62,172 nt of DNA. Source: Bacteroidota bacterium (GTDB taxonomy: Bacteria; Bacteroidota; Bacteroidia; Chitinophagales; Chitinophagaceae). Position 1 is the stretch's first letter. Each line of letters starts with the position of its first letter. The position numbers and the translations under genes were made by a program. Of this stretch, positions 1-11,021 are shown one piece after another. The DNA is taken from positions 1 to 62,172 of the forward strand of contig CANJRV010000004.1 in assembly GCA_947476825.1 (NCBI GenBank), in the 5' to 3' direction. The notes under the pieces are model-generated. The model did no database searches. It was not told the origin of the DNA and saw only the letters and a program-made list of their open reading frames with translations.

Positions 1-1058
1 CCACTTCAAATTACAATTACAGAAACAATCCCCGAACTTCGATCACTTCAACGCAAGCATGGTGAACTGATCGGTAAACGTCTTCTTGTACTTATCGAAA
101 TTAAGAAACATGAAAAAACTGGTATTTCTAAAAGAGATTTATCAAAACTAACAGGTGTGAATCATAATAGTATAGTGAAATGGCGCAAACTTTATATGGA
201 TCAAGGTATTGAATCCTTATTGGTTCATGGTCGCATGGGAGGGTTTAAAAAAAGTGTTGTTTCCCTAGAAGAACATAAATTGATTGAAAAAAAACTAAAG
301 GATCCTAAGAATGGTATTAGAGGCTATGTAGAGCTATTAGAGTGGGTAAAGAAGGAACTCTCCAAAGATATGAAGTATATTACTTTAGTAAAATATACAG
401 AACGCCATTTTGGGAGCAAAATTAAAGTTGCCAGAAAGAGCCATGTAAAGAAAGATGATTTACAGGTCGAATCTTTTAAAAAAACTTCAGTCAGAAATGC
501 CAAGAAGTAATTCTACAATCTGATATCCAATACACTTCCGTAAACTTATATTTTCAAGATGAGAGTAGGTTCGGGTTATTCACTCGAAACGGCAAGGCAC
601 TAACGGCAAAAGGAATTAAACCCATTTGCCCTTTTCATCAAGTCTTTAAATCGCTCTATTTATTTGGCGCCTTCTCGCCAATCAATGGAGATAGTTTTCT
701 TTTAGAGATGCCTGAATGCAGTACCACTACATTTCAAATTTACTTAGATGAATTTTCAACACAAAATCCGAATGAATTCAAAATTATTGTTTTGGATAAT
801 GGGGCGTTTCACAAAGCTAAAGCACTTCGTATACCCAATAACATTAGACTTATATTTTTACCTCCATATAGCCCTGAGCTAAATCCAGCAGAAAATATGT
901 GGCAAGGATTTAAAAGAAATTTTACAGGTAAACTTCATAAATCACTGGATGAAGTAAGCCAATTCATATCTAATGAAATCAAAACCCTTACCAAAGAAAG
1001 CATTAGAACTACTTGCGCATTTAGTTATATTTTTGCAGAACTAAATTGGACCATGTAA
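1..1058 (+). mobile_element. IS630-family insertion sequence, right part
   Basis: The window opens inside an IS630-family element: the reading frame is already open at base 1, so the left end and left inverted repeat lie outside. The recognisable content is the transposase, which ends at 1058. IS630 elements normally insert at TA dinucleotides. I could not define the right terminal repeat without its left partner. A REP-like hairpin pair follows 47 bp downstream. Confidence 0.8.
1..1058 (+). CDS. IS630 transposase, N-terminus cut by the window, two overlapping frames
   Basis: This is a DDE transposase that cuts and pastes its own element. The first frame (1-510) carries a helix-turn-helix region (ISKRDLSKLTGV, then WRKLY). 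The second frame, read one base back, carries the catalytic core: DESRFGL (first Asp, about 560), VLDNGAFH (second Asp, about 795) and NPAENMW (Glu, about 890). The first frame is open to the stop at 508-510 and the second is open from about 480, so the two join at the A7 run at 478-484 by a -1 shift. This may be programmed slippage, which IS elements use, or an inactivating indel. The fused protein would have a normal IS630 length and all three acidic residues are intact. Confidence 0.85.
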
Positions 1059-1104
1059 TAAATATAATTGGTATTAATGATTGCATATAACTTGCACATT
1101 ACAC

Positions 1105-1151
1105 AAGGATTATTAATCCTTCGATATTGGTTCGGGATTGCAAATCCCGAA
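1105..1151. repeat. REP-like double hairpin, copy a
   Basis: There are two short palindromes in tandem: 1105-1121 (AAGGAT/ATCCTT) and 1131-1151 (TTCGGGATT/AATCCCGAA), separated by nine bases. The same architecture recurs near 5.5, 17.3, 19.2, 21.3 and 32.8 kb. It lies between the IS630 element and the convergent TraB gene and could act as a bidirectional transcription stop. Confidence 0.6.
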
Positions 1152-1185
1152 CAGCAGATTCCCCTAGGCATGTAAATTCTACCTC

Positions 1186-2079
1186 TTACCTCACCGCCTC
1201 AACAGTATATCCTTTCTTTCTCAATAATTCCAATACACCTTTTTCGCCTGCTAAATGACCAGCACCAACGGCTACAAAACAAGCGTTCTGGTGCATGCTG
1301 TTTTCTAAAATAGGAACCCATTTTTTGTTGCGATCAAATAGCATGGCATCTTCATGCCCTTTAAATTCGGGCGAGGAAATAATGGTGTTGTACAATGAAT
1401 CTATGTTTTGTGCTTTGTATAATCTAATCATTGCCTCTTGTTCTTTGTTGCTGACCACATCGTTTTTTACACTTTCTAACAACATCAAACGCATGTCGGC
1501 ATCACTCATTTTTTCAAATATTTCTAATTGGCTAGTTGTTGTTTCTAGTCCTTCTACTTTCATCTGCAATGGTTTGCTTTTGTCTACCAATGTCATTTCG
1601 TAAGAAGTTTGATCGGCGCAGGTATCGGCTTTCATGGCAAACATCGACAGCAAAAGAAATGGTTTTAATTTGGTGAATGGCTCTATATCCATGCCCAATA
1701 ATTTGGTGGCATCGTGTACAAATGTCTTGTACTCCTCCTCCGATTGAAAGAAGTTTTTAAGTTCTTTGCCTTCCGGTAACATCATGTGTTCTTGGTATTC
1801 TTCTATCATGGAAGGAGAAGTGAGATCAATTTCGAGTATTAGTTTTTGACAGCTTTGCAATGCATTGTCCATCTTGGGTGTAAAGAAAAAATCTTCATTG
1901 CAAATGGCATGAATGGTTCCGAAAAGATAAGATGGATGTGTAATTTTTTTACCCGATATTCTCCATAAAAGACTATTAGAAGCTGTATGTTCATTGCTGC
2001 TTTTTGGAAGGTTTGTTTGGGCAGATAGATTAAATAGTTGGGCAATAAATCCAAGGAATAGAATCAACTTTTTTTTCAT
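1186..2079 (-). CDS. TraB/GumN family protein (TIKI-like putative metalloprotease)
   Basis: 297 aa with an N-terminal signal peptide (MKKKLILFLGFIAQLFNLSAQ), so it is exported. The body matches the TraB/GumN family: an N-terminal GTIH motif following SYLF (about residue 55) and a C-terminal GAGH motif (about residue 272). These are the paired GxxH motifs that, in TIKI proteases, bind the catalytic metal. An acidic ILEIDL segment lies between them. It probably forms a unit with the ZIP transporter gene 30 bp upstream on the same strand; a metal-dependent enzyme beside a metal transporter is suggestive but unproven. The substrate is unknown. Confidence 0.8.
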   Translation of the reverse strand: MKKKLILFLGFIAQLFNLSAQTNLPKSSNEHTASNSLLWRISGKKITHPSYLFGTIHAICNEDFFFTPKMDNALQSCQKLILEIDLTSPSMIEEYQEHMMLPEGKELKNFFQSEEEYKTFVHDATKLLGMDIEPFTKLKPFLLLSMFAMKADTCADQTSYEMTLVDKSKPLQMKVEGLETTTSQLEIFEKMSDADMRLMLLESVKNDVVSNKEQEAMIRLYKAQNIDSLYNTIISSPEFKGHEDAMLFDRNKKWVPILENSMHQNACFVAVGAGHLAGEKGVLELLRKKGYTVEAVR

Positions 2080-2109
2080 AGCTATTTTTTTTACGCTACA
2101 ACAAATGCA

Positions 2110-2844
2110 TTACACTGCATGTTCATGTAGTAGCAAAGTAGCAAACGCAAATCCTAAGCCAAGTAGTACTGCAATGACTTTTTGTCGGCTGAGTTGATGG
2201 TGCTTGGTCCCGCTTTCGTAGAGTATGGTAGTAGATATATGCAGGAAAGACCCAATAACCACTGGAATAATATAAACGAGAAGATGAGACACGAAAGCAA
2301 ATTTTTGTCCATACACCATTGCCAATATGCCGGATATTGGCGACACAAAAGCAAATAATAGAATGAGTATATACTTATTGGACTTTATTGGAGAGGTCAA
2401 TAGTAAAATGCTGAGGGTAATAGCTTCTGGTATTTTGTGCGCAGCCACACCCAGAAAAATGGATGGTGCAGTACTTTCTGATTGGTAATTGAAGCCCAAT
2501 GGAATGCCCTCCATAAAGGCATGTATGCATAATCCAATGATGATAGGCGTTAAAGAATGTGCATGCGTATCTTGTTCGTGTATATGCCCATGTTCAACAC
2601 CGTGGGAAAGTCTTTGTAAGAGCAATTGTACAAAAAAACCAAAGAGAATATAGATCCCAGCCTTTTCGCCCAATTCATGAAACGACTCCGGCATTAAATG
2701 TAAAGCAGTGATGCCAAATAAAAAGGCGCCAGAAAAAGCGAGCAATAGGGTGATGGAGGCTTCTTTAATCTGTTTAAAAAAAATGGGAATACATCCACCA
2801 ATCAAAGTCAGGGTAAATAATAAAAGTAAGTAAAGCCAAATCAT
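2110..2844 (-). CDS. ZIP family divalent metal transporter
   Basis: 244 aa, strongly hydrophobic with about eight predicted membrane helices. It carries the family hallmarks: a His-rich cytoplasmic loop (HGVEHGHIHEQDTHAH, about residues 82-97), HAFMEGIPLG in helix IV and HKIPEAITL in helix V, whose His and Glu residues form the metal site in ZIP proteins. The expected role is uptake of zinc or a related divalent cation across the inner membrane. It lies upstream of the TraB/GumN gene and diverges from atpD. Confidence 0.88.
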   Translation of the reverse strand: MIWLYLLLLFTLTLIGGCIPIFFKQIKEASITLLLAFSGAFLFGITALHLMPESFHELGEKAGIYILFGFFVQLLLQRLSHGVEHGHIHEQDTHAHSLTPIIIGLCIHAFMEGIPLGFNYQSESTAPSIFLGVAAHKIPEAITLSILLLTSPIKSNKYILILLFAFVSPISGILAMVYGQKFAFVSHLLVYIIPVVIGSFLHISTTILYESGTKHHQLSRQKVIAVLLGLGFAFATLLLHEHAV

Positions 2845-2963
2845 AAGGAAGCCAAAAGTAAAGAAAAAATGATTAAATCCGCCAGACTTGCCTTGTTGGG
2901 CCTAGAAGGGGCTTGTATTTTTAGGATTCTGTGTATTATCTGGAAAAACACTTTGACATATAG

Positions 2964-2995
2964 TTGGATTTTTACGTTTTCAATCCCTACCTTTG
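2964..2995 (+). promoter_or_regulatory. Putative Bacteroidota promoter of atpD
   Basis: TTG at 2964-2966 is followed after 21 bases by TACCTTTG (2988-2995), matching the Bacteroidota TAnnTTTG -7 element with a TTG -33 element. It lies about 50 bp upstream of the atpD start. Confidence 0.5.
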
Positions 2996-3029
2996 CGCAA
3001 AATTTAACGAGAGGTCATTTCCTTTTTAA

Positions 3030-4553
<1,524 letters not shown>

Positions 4554-4635
4554 TTAGCCAATTAGCCAATTAGCAAATGTGCCAATTAGCAAATGAATTC
4601 AAATTATTTTCAAATTGCCAAATTTTCAAATTAAA
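4554..4635. repeat. Low-complexity AATTAGCC / AAATTGCC repeat tract
   Basis: This is a string of near-identical 8-12 base units: AATTAGCC three times, AATTAGCAAATG twice, then CAAATT-type units. It fills the whole atpD-atpC gap. A related but distinct tract (TTTGAAGATTTGAAAATG units) lies at 56008-56106. Such tracts expand and contract by slippage. This one sits within an operon and does not interrupt coding sequence. Confidence 0.7.
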
Positions 4636-4640
4636 AAAAC

Positions 4641-4895
4641 ATGCATTTAGACATACTTACTCCCGAAAGAAAAATATTTAATGGCGATGTGTACGGCGTA
4701 TTCTTGCCTGGTGTACAAGGATATTTTGAATTGCTTGATAACCATGCACCAATTGTAGCTGCATTGGGCAAAGGGCAAATGAAGATATTGAAAGATAAAA
4801 ACACCAGTGAAATTTATACCATTGAAGGTGGTTTCGTGGAAATGAATAGCAACAAAACTATCGTATTGATAGAAGGTGCCGAGACGGTAAAATAA
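4641..4895 (+). CDS. atpC: F1Fo ATP synthase subunit epsilon (short form)
   Basis: 84 aa covering only the N-terminal beta-sandwich of subunit epsilon (begins MHLDILTPERKIF; contains the FELLDNHAPIVAALGKG region near residue 30). The C-terminal helical hairpin, which in longer homologues inhibits ATPase activity, is absent; this is usual in Bacteroidota. The protein links F1 to the central stalk. It is cotranscribed with atpD and ended by the hairpin at 4916-4951. Confidence 0.95.
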   Translation: MHLDILTPERKIFNGDVYGVFLPGVQGYFELLDNHAPIVAALGKGQMKILKDKNTSEIYTIEGGFVEMNSNKTIVLIEGAETVK

Positions 4896-4915
4896 ATTTA
4901 TAAAAACTAATTTTG

Positions 4916-4951
4916 AAATTGCGATTTACGTAAAGTGAATCGCAATTTTTA
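4916..4951 (+). terminator. Rho-independent terminator after atpC
   Basis: A 10-bp perfect stem (AATTGCGATT at 4917-4926 with AATCGCAATT at 4938-4947) is followed by a T run. It lies 20 bp after the atpC stop. Confidence 0.8.
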
Positions 4952-4983
4952 TTTTATGGTGATATATTTACAAAAATAATTGA

Positions 4984-5433
4984 ATGGAAAAGATTTTTGA
5001 TAAAGCCAAAGGTAAACTCTCTGACCTGTCTTCGAAAGGCGCAAATTTGTTAGAGAAGGAAGTACTGCAAAATATTAAAGATGCCAGCATAGACAAAATA
5101 AATGCAGCTTGGCAACAGATAGAATCAGCCTCTGCTGTTTTTCAAAAATCTGGATATAGCGTAACAGAAATCATCATCAATTTAGGATTATCACCGACAC
5201 TAACGATTGAACTAGACCAGATAGAAAACATCAATGATGAAATGGAAGAAGCTCAATTAGAAGAATACAAAGGCAAGACATTTTTGTATACGATATTGAT
5301 TGCTATATTCAAAGCCAATGCGATTCAAAAAAGTATAAACTCTGTGCAATATAAATTTGTAGGATTGACTATTGGGTTGGGCCTTACACCGAATATTGAT
5401 ATGAAGTTTAAGAAGGTAGATGGGGTGGTGTAA
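4984..5433 (+). CDS. Conserved hypothetical protein, amphipathic helix then compact domain
   Basis: 149 aa; no family recognised with confidence. Residues 1-55 look helical and charged (DKAKGKLSDLSSKGANLLEK). The rest contains two similar segments (INLGLSPTLTIELDQ near 65 and IGLGLTPNIDMKFKK near 135), suggesting an internal repeat of a beta hairpin. There is no signal peptide or membrane helix, so it is probably cytoplasmic. It stands alone, 33 bp after the atpC terminator. Confidence 0.6.
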   Translation: MEKIFDKAKGKLSDLSSKGANLLEKEVLQNIKDASIDKINAAWQQIESASAVFQKSGYSVTEIIINLGLSPTLTIELDQIENINDEMEEAQLEEYKGKTFLYTILIAIFKANAIQKSINSVQYKFVGLTIGLGLTPNIDMKFKKVDGVV

Positions 5434-5458
5434 GGGAAGTAAAGAAGGTGTTTAATAT

Positions 5459-5521
5459 TTATTCGATGATTACTTTTTTTACAGCATTTTCAATTTGAAT
5501 AAAATACAATCCGTTTGCATA
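5459..5521 (-). pseudogene. Orphan T9SS C-terminal tail
   Basis: On the minus strand this stretch reads YANGLYFIQIENAVKKV, then IIE and a stop, with an in-frame stop immediately upstream. That is the last part of a type A T9SS sorting domain with no gene in front of it. At DNA level it is very close to the end of the T9SS gene at 19404-20903 (AKGMYFIQINNAVKKIIIE). It abuts a REP-like element (5531-5595). It is probably debris of a deleted secreted-protein gene or a recombination product. Confidence 0.7.
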
Positions 5522-5530
5522 TCAGTCTGA

Positions 5531-5595
5531 TCAAGAATTTAAATCTTGAACTGCTATCCTAAAATTTGTAATACTTGCTCAATACGCTTTAATAT
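5531..5595. repeat. REP-like element, degenerate copy b
   Basis: This is a decayed copy of the element at 17313-17402 and 21264-21350. It has a TCAAGAATTTAAATCTTGA palindrome, the CTGCTATC linker, a worn second palindrome, and the shared tail (CTTTAATATCTTG). Confidence 0.55.
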
Positions 5596-5604
5596 CTTGC
5601 TAAT

Positions 5605-5686
5605 GAAAGTCAAAAGTCAAAAGTTAAAAACCATAAGTAGAAGTTAGTCACATCCCATCTAACTACTAAATGCTAACTACTCCTAG
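5605..5686. repeat. Low-complexity AAAGTCA / AACTACT heptamer-like repeats
   Basis: Units such as AAAGTCA, AAGTTA and TAACTACT are reiterated with small changes. Similar tracts occur at 13596-13631 and 21469-21606. All three are intergenic. This one directly follows the stop codon of the DUF4175 gene on the minus strand. Confidence 0.6.
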
Positions 5687-8600
5687 CTACTTTATCTTTT
5701 TGAAATATTCTTCTACCAATTGTTTGTAATAAGGCTTTAATTCGGCAGGGACGGTTTTGTAATAATCAATGATGGATTGCTTATTTTTTAACACGTCTTT
5801 TAGCTGTTGCGGAATTTCTTTTACGCCATCTTTACCAGCATTGGATTCTCTTTCATCGCCTTGTTCTTGTTGGCGAATGGCATCTTTTGCTTCCATTAAT
5901 CTGGTCATGATTTCGGATTGGCGACGAAGCATATCTTGTGTCATTCGCTTGTTCACAATTTCGGTTTCGTTGCGATCCATATCGGCTTGTATTTTGGTTA
6001 AGTTTGGATTGCTTTTACCATCTTTACGAAGTTCATTATTGATATCATTCAATTGCTTTCTCAAGGCAGCTTGTTGTGCTGCTATTCTAGCCATTTGTTC
6101 AGACTCTCCACCGCCTTCTTCACTTTCACCTTGATCGCCAGACTTGCCATCTTTCCCATCTTTGCCCGGTTTGTCTCCAGGTTTTTGACCCGGTTTATCT
6201 CCCGGTTTATCACCCGGTTTATCACCAGATTTTTGCCCTGGTTTCTGTCCCATTTTTTTGAGCAGTTGCTCCATCGCACTTCCCAATTTTTGTTGTTTAC
6301 TCATAATGTCACCCAGTTGCATACCAACGCCTTTGCCTGGTTTTTTAGATGGTTTGCCACCAGGTTTCTTGCACGATTTGCTTCCTTCCCCTTCCTTCAT
6401 TTGTTCGGCTTGTTGTTGCATCAATTGTTGCAATACTTCATTCAACATCAAGGCTAAATTATTTGCACCAGTCATTACATACTGCTGGTTCACGCTAGCT
6501 TGTGGGGTTTGTCTTTGTTCTAAACTCGCAATGGCGCCATCCATATTTCTATTGATGCCATCAATTTCTTTATTGACTGTTGACGACAACATAGATAATT
6601 TTTTGCTCAATGCAAATAAACTATCGGCTATCATATTGCCATCTGTTTTTAGCTTTTGTTGCGTTTGAATATTGGCAACAAAATTTGGATCGGCTATTCC
6701 TGTAGTTTGCACCAAATGAATTAAATCTTCTTGCGAGAAAGACATACGAATTAAATTCTGAAGTATTTGTCTTACCGCTTTAATATTAATATCCAATTCA
6801 TCTTCATCGCCACCTGCAGCTTCTTCTTCCATTTTTTTTGCTAACTTTTCCAAACTTTCTTTCGCTTTCTTTTGTGCTTTAGAAGCTTTATTGCTATTCC
6901 CACTTTTTAATTCATCCGAACTGTTGTTCATTTCTTTTTCCGCATTTTGCTCTTCTTCTTTCATCTCCTTCAAGTCCGCCTTATTCTCCATTTGTTCATT
7001 CACTTTTTCCATCTCCGCAATGTCCTTTTTCAAGGCATCCATTTCTTTATTCAAATCATCTTGCTTCTTCTTCAATTCCGCTTCTGGCTTGGTATGCGCA
7101 TCCGTTTCTTTATTTAAATCATCTTGCTTTTTTGCTAAGTCTGCTGCTTTTTTAGCAATGTCTTCCATACGCATGTCACGTTCCAATTGCTTCATCAATT
7201 CTACCATTCTATCCAAATCTTTTTCCATCAACTTGTCATCTTGCTCCATTTGTTTGAGCTTCTCAAATAGCTTGTCTTTATCCAACAATTTCATGAGCTC
7301 TTCCATTTTTTTCATGCGCTCATCTAATTGTTTATCTTTTAATTCATCTAATAAATTTTCTAAATTTTCCTGTTTGTCTTTTATCTCTTCTGAATAGTTT
7401 TTATCCTTAGATTGTTTGTTGTTTTGTTCAAATTTCTTTTGGACATTTTCTATTTGCTTTTGCAAATTATCATTCCGCTCTTTCATCTCTTCCATCACTT
7501 TCTTGTCATTAAAATCTAACTCATCTTTTTGCAATAATTTTTCTTGCAATTTTTTAATGTCTTTATCTACTTTATCATTGTCTTTTGCAACATTGTTTAA
7601 ATCTTTGGTTACTTCTTCTTGCTTTTTCTCAATCAAAGAATCTAATTTTTTCGCACTTGGTTTTTCATAATTGAAGGTTACACTTTTGGTGCATTTGCTA
7701 CCATTGACAGCATCATTATCACAAACCGAAAAATTGTAAGTAAGCATATCGCCAGCCTGTAAATTCAATTCATCTATTTGTAGAAATTGATTAAACTGAG
7801 CGAATGTGCCACCTGTATTTGGAACAGGAATTGAACCATTTTTTACTGGTCCAAGTGCATTGCCATTTTCATTGGTATGTTGAATCGCATAATTTAAAGA
7901 GATGGAACGAATGCCATAATCATCGCCTGCTTCACCAACAAAAAGTACATATTCACCAGTTAAAGAATCATTGTATTGTTGCACATTGATGGAAGGCATT
8001 TGGTCAGGAATAATCGACACATTGTAATGCAATGAATCCATTTTTTGAACTTGTTGATTGGAAATTAATACGCTGTACGTTGTATCTCTCATAAAACGGT
8101 AATTGTAAAAAAACTGATTGCCTGTATGTATCATGGAAGTTGGCGTTCCATTGCCCAAAGCAAATTGCATATTGTCAGTATGATCGGTATTAAAAGCCCA
8201 TCGCAATGTGGTGCCTTGTGGTGCAATGATGTCGCCAATATTGTCTAGCATTTCATCTTTACGGCCAGTATAATCAGGATAGTCAACAGATACTTTGAAT
8301 TGTTTGATAACTGGTTTTTGTAAGGTTTTTATTTTATATTTTGTACTACTGAATCCGCTAGAAGTAAAATTAAAATCAACGTCTTTAGCTACTTTGTAAA
8401 AGGTGTGTGTGAATGTATTTTTTTCTTTATGCTGCATCACCACTTGTTGCCCATTGTATTCAACCATCACTTGTTCCGGAATTATTTTTCCTTGTGTACG
8501 TGTGATAATTTCAATATCATCAAACTGCGTGACATTCAATTTTTTGGTAAGTAATTCAAACGTAAATGGTGCAGGAGGAATAAATTGATGGGAAGGAGAA

Positions 8601-9154
8601 AGTAAGCGAAACGCTGATTCTTTAAAGATGTTTGGCGCGATTAAAAGTATAGCGGCAAATAATATGGCAGGCGGTAGTAGGTAAGGTAAGTATTTTTTAT
8701 TTTTAGAAAAATTAATGGCTGATTGAAATGGAAGTGGCGATAATTCACTGGTCCTTTGATCAATACTGGCAAGCAATAAATCTTGGCTTTTGGTTTCATT
8801 GATTCTTTGTTTGAGTTGCAATACATTGAGTAATTTATCTTGCACATCCTGAAAGTGAATACCAATAATATGTGCAGCCTGTTCATGCGAAATGGTCTTG
8901 CCTAATTTTTGCATTTGTAAAAAAGGAAGTAAGACAAGTTGTACGCCAGCAAAGCCACCAATAAGAATAAAAATGCCCAGTAAAGTATATCGCAACCATG
9001 AAGGAAAATAAAAGTAGTATTCACCAACACTCACCAAAATATAATAGGCAATGGCGCAAGCTAAAAAAATAAGAATACCTCTAATTAATTTATTGGCATA
9101 GTACTTTCTTATGAAGGCATCTAATTTACTAATCAACAAGTCGTAATTGTTCAT
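5687..9154 (-). CDS. DUF4175 family membrane-anchored coiled-coil protein
   Basis: 1155 aa. Two hydrophobic helices near residues 25-85 and one near 155-175 anchor it in the inner membrane. Residues about 180-495 are beta-rich and presumably periplasmic. Residues about 495-800 are a very long, highly charged coiled coil dominated by Lys, Glu, Asp and Met. A Gln/Met-rich section follows, then a low-complexity linker of KPGDKPG units near 985-1015, and a final charged helix. This architecture matches the Bacteroidota DUF4175 proteins, often labelled ATPase without a nucleotide-binding motif; I see no Walker A. Function unknown; a structural or surface-scaffold role is inference. Confidence 0.75.
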   Translation of the reverse strand: MNNYDLLISKLDAFIRKYYANKLIRGILIFLACAIAYYILVSVGEYYFYFPSWLRYTLLGIFILIGGFAGVQLVLLPFLQMQKLGKTISHEQAAHIIGIHFQDVQDKLLNVLQLKQRINETKSQDLLLASIDQRTSELSPLPFQSAINFSKNKKYLPYLLPPAILFAAILLIAPNIFKESAFRLLSPSHQFIPPAPFTFELLTKKLNVTQFDDIEIITRTQGKIIPEQVMVEYNGQQVVMQHKEKNTFTHTFYKVAKDVDFNFTSSGFSSTKYKIKTLQKPVIKQFKVSVDYPDYTGRKDEMLDNIGDIIAPQGTTLRWAFNTDHTDNMQFALGNGTPTSMIHTGNQFFYNYRFMRDTTYSVLISNQQVQKMDSLHYNVSIIPDQMPSINVQQYNDSLTGEYVLFVGEAGDDYGIRSISLNYAIQHTNENGNALGPVKNGSIPVPNTGGTFAQFNQFLQIDELNLQAGDMLTYNFSVCDNDAVNGSKCTKSVTFNYEKPSAKKLDSLIEKKQEEVTKDLNNVAKDNDKVDKDIKKLQEKLLQKDELDFNDKKVMEEMKERNDNLQKQIENVQKKFEQNNKQSKDKNYSEEIKDKQENLENLLDELKDKQLDERMKKMEELMKLLDKDKLFEKLKQMEQDDKLMEKDLDRMVELMKQLERDMRMEDIAKKAADLAKKQDDLNKETDAHTKPEAELKKKQDDLNKEMDALKKDIAEMEKVNEQMENKADLKEMKEEEQNAEKEMNNSSDELKSGNSNKASKAQKKAKESLEKLAKKMEEEAAGGDEDELDINIKAVRQILQNLIRMSFSQEDLIHLVQTTGIADPNFVANIQTQQKLKTDGNMIADSLFALSKKLSMLSSTVNKEIDGINRNMDGAIASLEQRQTPQASVNQQYVMTGANNLALMLNEVLQQLMQQQAEQMKEGEGSKSCKKPGGKPSKKPGKGVGMQLGDIMSKQQKLGSAMEQLLKKMGQKPGQKSGDKPGDKPGDKPGQKPGDKPGKDGKDGKSGDQGESEEGGGESEQMARIAAQQAALRKQLNDINNELRKDGKSNPNLTKIQADMDRNETEIVNKRMTQDMLRRQSEIMTRLMEAKDAIRQQEQGDERESNAGKDGVKEIPQQLKDVLKNKQSIIDYYKTVPAELKPYYKQLVEEYFKKIK

Positions 9155-9285
9155 ATAAGTCGCAATTTAAGACATAGCTAAATGGAAACTGTTTTTTAAA
9201 GTTAAATTTTGGAAAATTGTTGTTGTTTGCCAGCATTTGGTAAGGTTTGTGGAGACACAAACCTAGGGTGAGCAGATATAAGCTG

Positions 9286-10835
9286 CTAATTACGTTTTGG
9301 TTTATAAATACCAATAATCGGAAAATTATCGACCATAAATAATTTTACCACTTGCAAATCGCTTGGTGGTTCTTCAAATCTAAAATTACTAATGAAATAA
9401 TCGTAACCTACAATATCCCGAGGATAGAGCACAAATCGCTCTCTATCTTCTTTTGTGTGCACAATGAAATTTAATTCACCAGGGAAATTCGCGACAGCAA
9501 TTTTAATTTTAGCATCTTTAGGCACGGTTTGCAAAAGATATTCTTCTGCTTGTTTGTAAGTAAGTCCCCAATAATCTAATTCAAATCGATGGGGCATGTC
9601 ATTGGTTGTAAGGAGCGTCAATTCATTGAAAAATGTATTCTGAAAAGGGTGATTTTTTATCATCCAAAAAGAAACACATAAGAGGTTGATAGCGACTAAA
9701 CTACTTATAATCCTAGTTCTCCATTTGTATTTTTTACTCCATATCCATACTGTTTGTAAACCGAGTGTTGCAATCAGTATAAACATGGGATTAATAGAAT
9801 AGACATGTCTCCATCCATCATAAACAATCGATTTCATGGCGATGATTGCAATTAAGGGGACAAAAAATAATGTCACTACACTATTGATGTTGGTATTATG
9901 CAGAAAAGAGGTAATGCCATTCATGAAGGAAGATTTGATAAACTGTCCTGAGCCAACAAAAAATAAAAATAGATAAAGAAGAGGTGTTGAAATGAGTATC
10001 TACAAAATCAAATAATGCCATGGAAGCTTAGATGCTGGCATACGATGACCTGCATAGAGAACACCAGAATCCCAATTGTATTTTTTCATTTCGAGGAAGG
10101 CTTGTTTAAAATGGTAGATGAGACCTTCCCATAATATGGGCCAACAGAGTATGATGAATGCAACAGAAACGCAGAGATAAATCAGCAGTTTTAAACCATC
10201 TTTTTTTGAATCGTATTCGTGCAAGTAAGCACTATCCAATAGCCGCAAGTAAGAATTGGTATGAGTAATCCTAGAATTCGGATAGCGATCAGAAATGCGG
10301 TAAGAATGCCGTGTAGAATAGCCCAAAGCCAATTTTGTTTTTCAAAGAATTGAATAAATGAATACAAGTTGAACATGAAAAAAGACATAAATACGAGGTC
10401 TTTAGAATTATAAAAGGATTCGGCAAATAATCGCGGGGAGAGTACTAAAAATAAACAAGCCATGAGAGCATATTCTTTGCCAAGTATTTTAATTGCTGTT
10501 TTATAAAATGCAATTATCGCCATGAAAAATACAAGAAATAGTACAAGATGTCTCATTCTATAGATGTTGGCAGTATCCGTCATCTTGAATCCTCTCTCCA
10601 TACAGGCCAATAGTATTTCAAAAAATGGGCCATGGTATTTTTCCGCGACAAACAATAAAGTTGTTTTATCTAAGTTCGTGATGTAGTTTAAATTCACTCG
10701 TCCGGTAAGCACTCTAGCTAATTCATCATCCCAGCCAATTCCGTAATCTTGAAATACCAACATCCCACACAAAAAGAAAAGGGCAAAGAAGATGTAAGGC
10801 AATTAGGGAGAAAAAATTTTGATGAGTTTGGCCAT
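9286..10835 (-). pseudogene. Broken GT-C (family 39-like) membrane glycosyltransferase
   Basis: This is a multi-membrane-helix protein of about 515 codons resembling GT39/ArnT-type glycosyltransferases. It has an acidic GWDDELAR motif in the first loop and the PWHY motif late in the protein. The frame carries three lesions. A TAA (10803-10805) follows MAKLIKIFSP. A frameshift lies at a T7 run (10201-10207). An in-frame TAG (10000-10002) occurs in the stretch HYLIL-stop-ILISTPLLYL, where relatives have Trp. After the TAG the same frame continues uninterrupted to 9286. An intact enzyme would move a sugar from a lipid carrier in the periplasm. It is probably non-functional. Confidence 0.8.
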
Positions 10836-11009
10836 GCATTTATTTGAATGTCAAATGTAATCATGAAATAGGAATGTCGAATATGGATTAGAATAAGCTT
10901 GTTATTAATTCTTTGAATACCATAACCTGTTGCATGAATAATTATAGGAAGTTGTCTAGTCAGCGAGCATTACTTTTTAAAAACTCTAGCATCTTCCAAT
11001 TTAATAAGC

Positions 11010-11017
11010 TATTTTCG
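11010..11017 (+). promoter_or_regulatory. Possible -7 element of the desaturase gene
   Basis: TATTTTCG lies only 4 bp before the ATG at 11022. It resembles TAnnTTTG with a final CG. If used, the transcript would be essentially leaderless. Weak on its own. Confidence 0.3.
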
Positions 11018-11021
11018 CGTA

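Noticed and set aside
5769-7670. Several plus-strand Ser/Phe/Cys-rich frames
   Set aside because: They are antisense shadows of the Lys/Glu-rich coiled coil of the DUF4175 gene.
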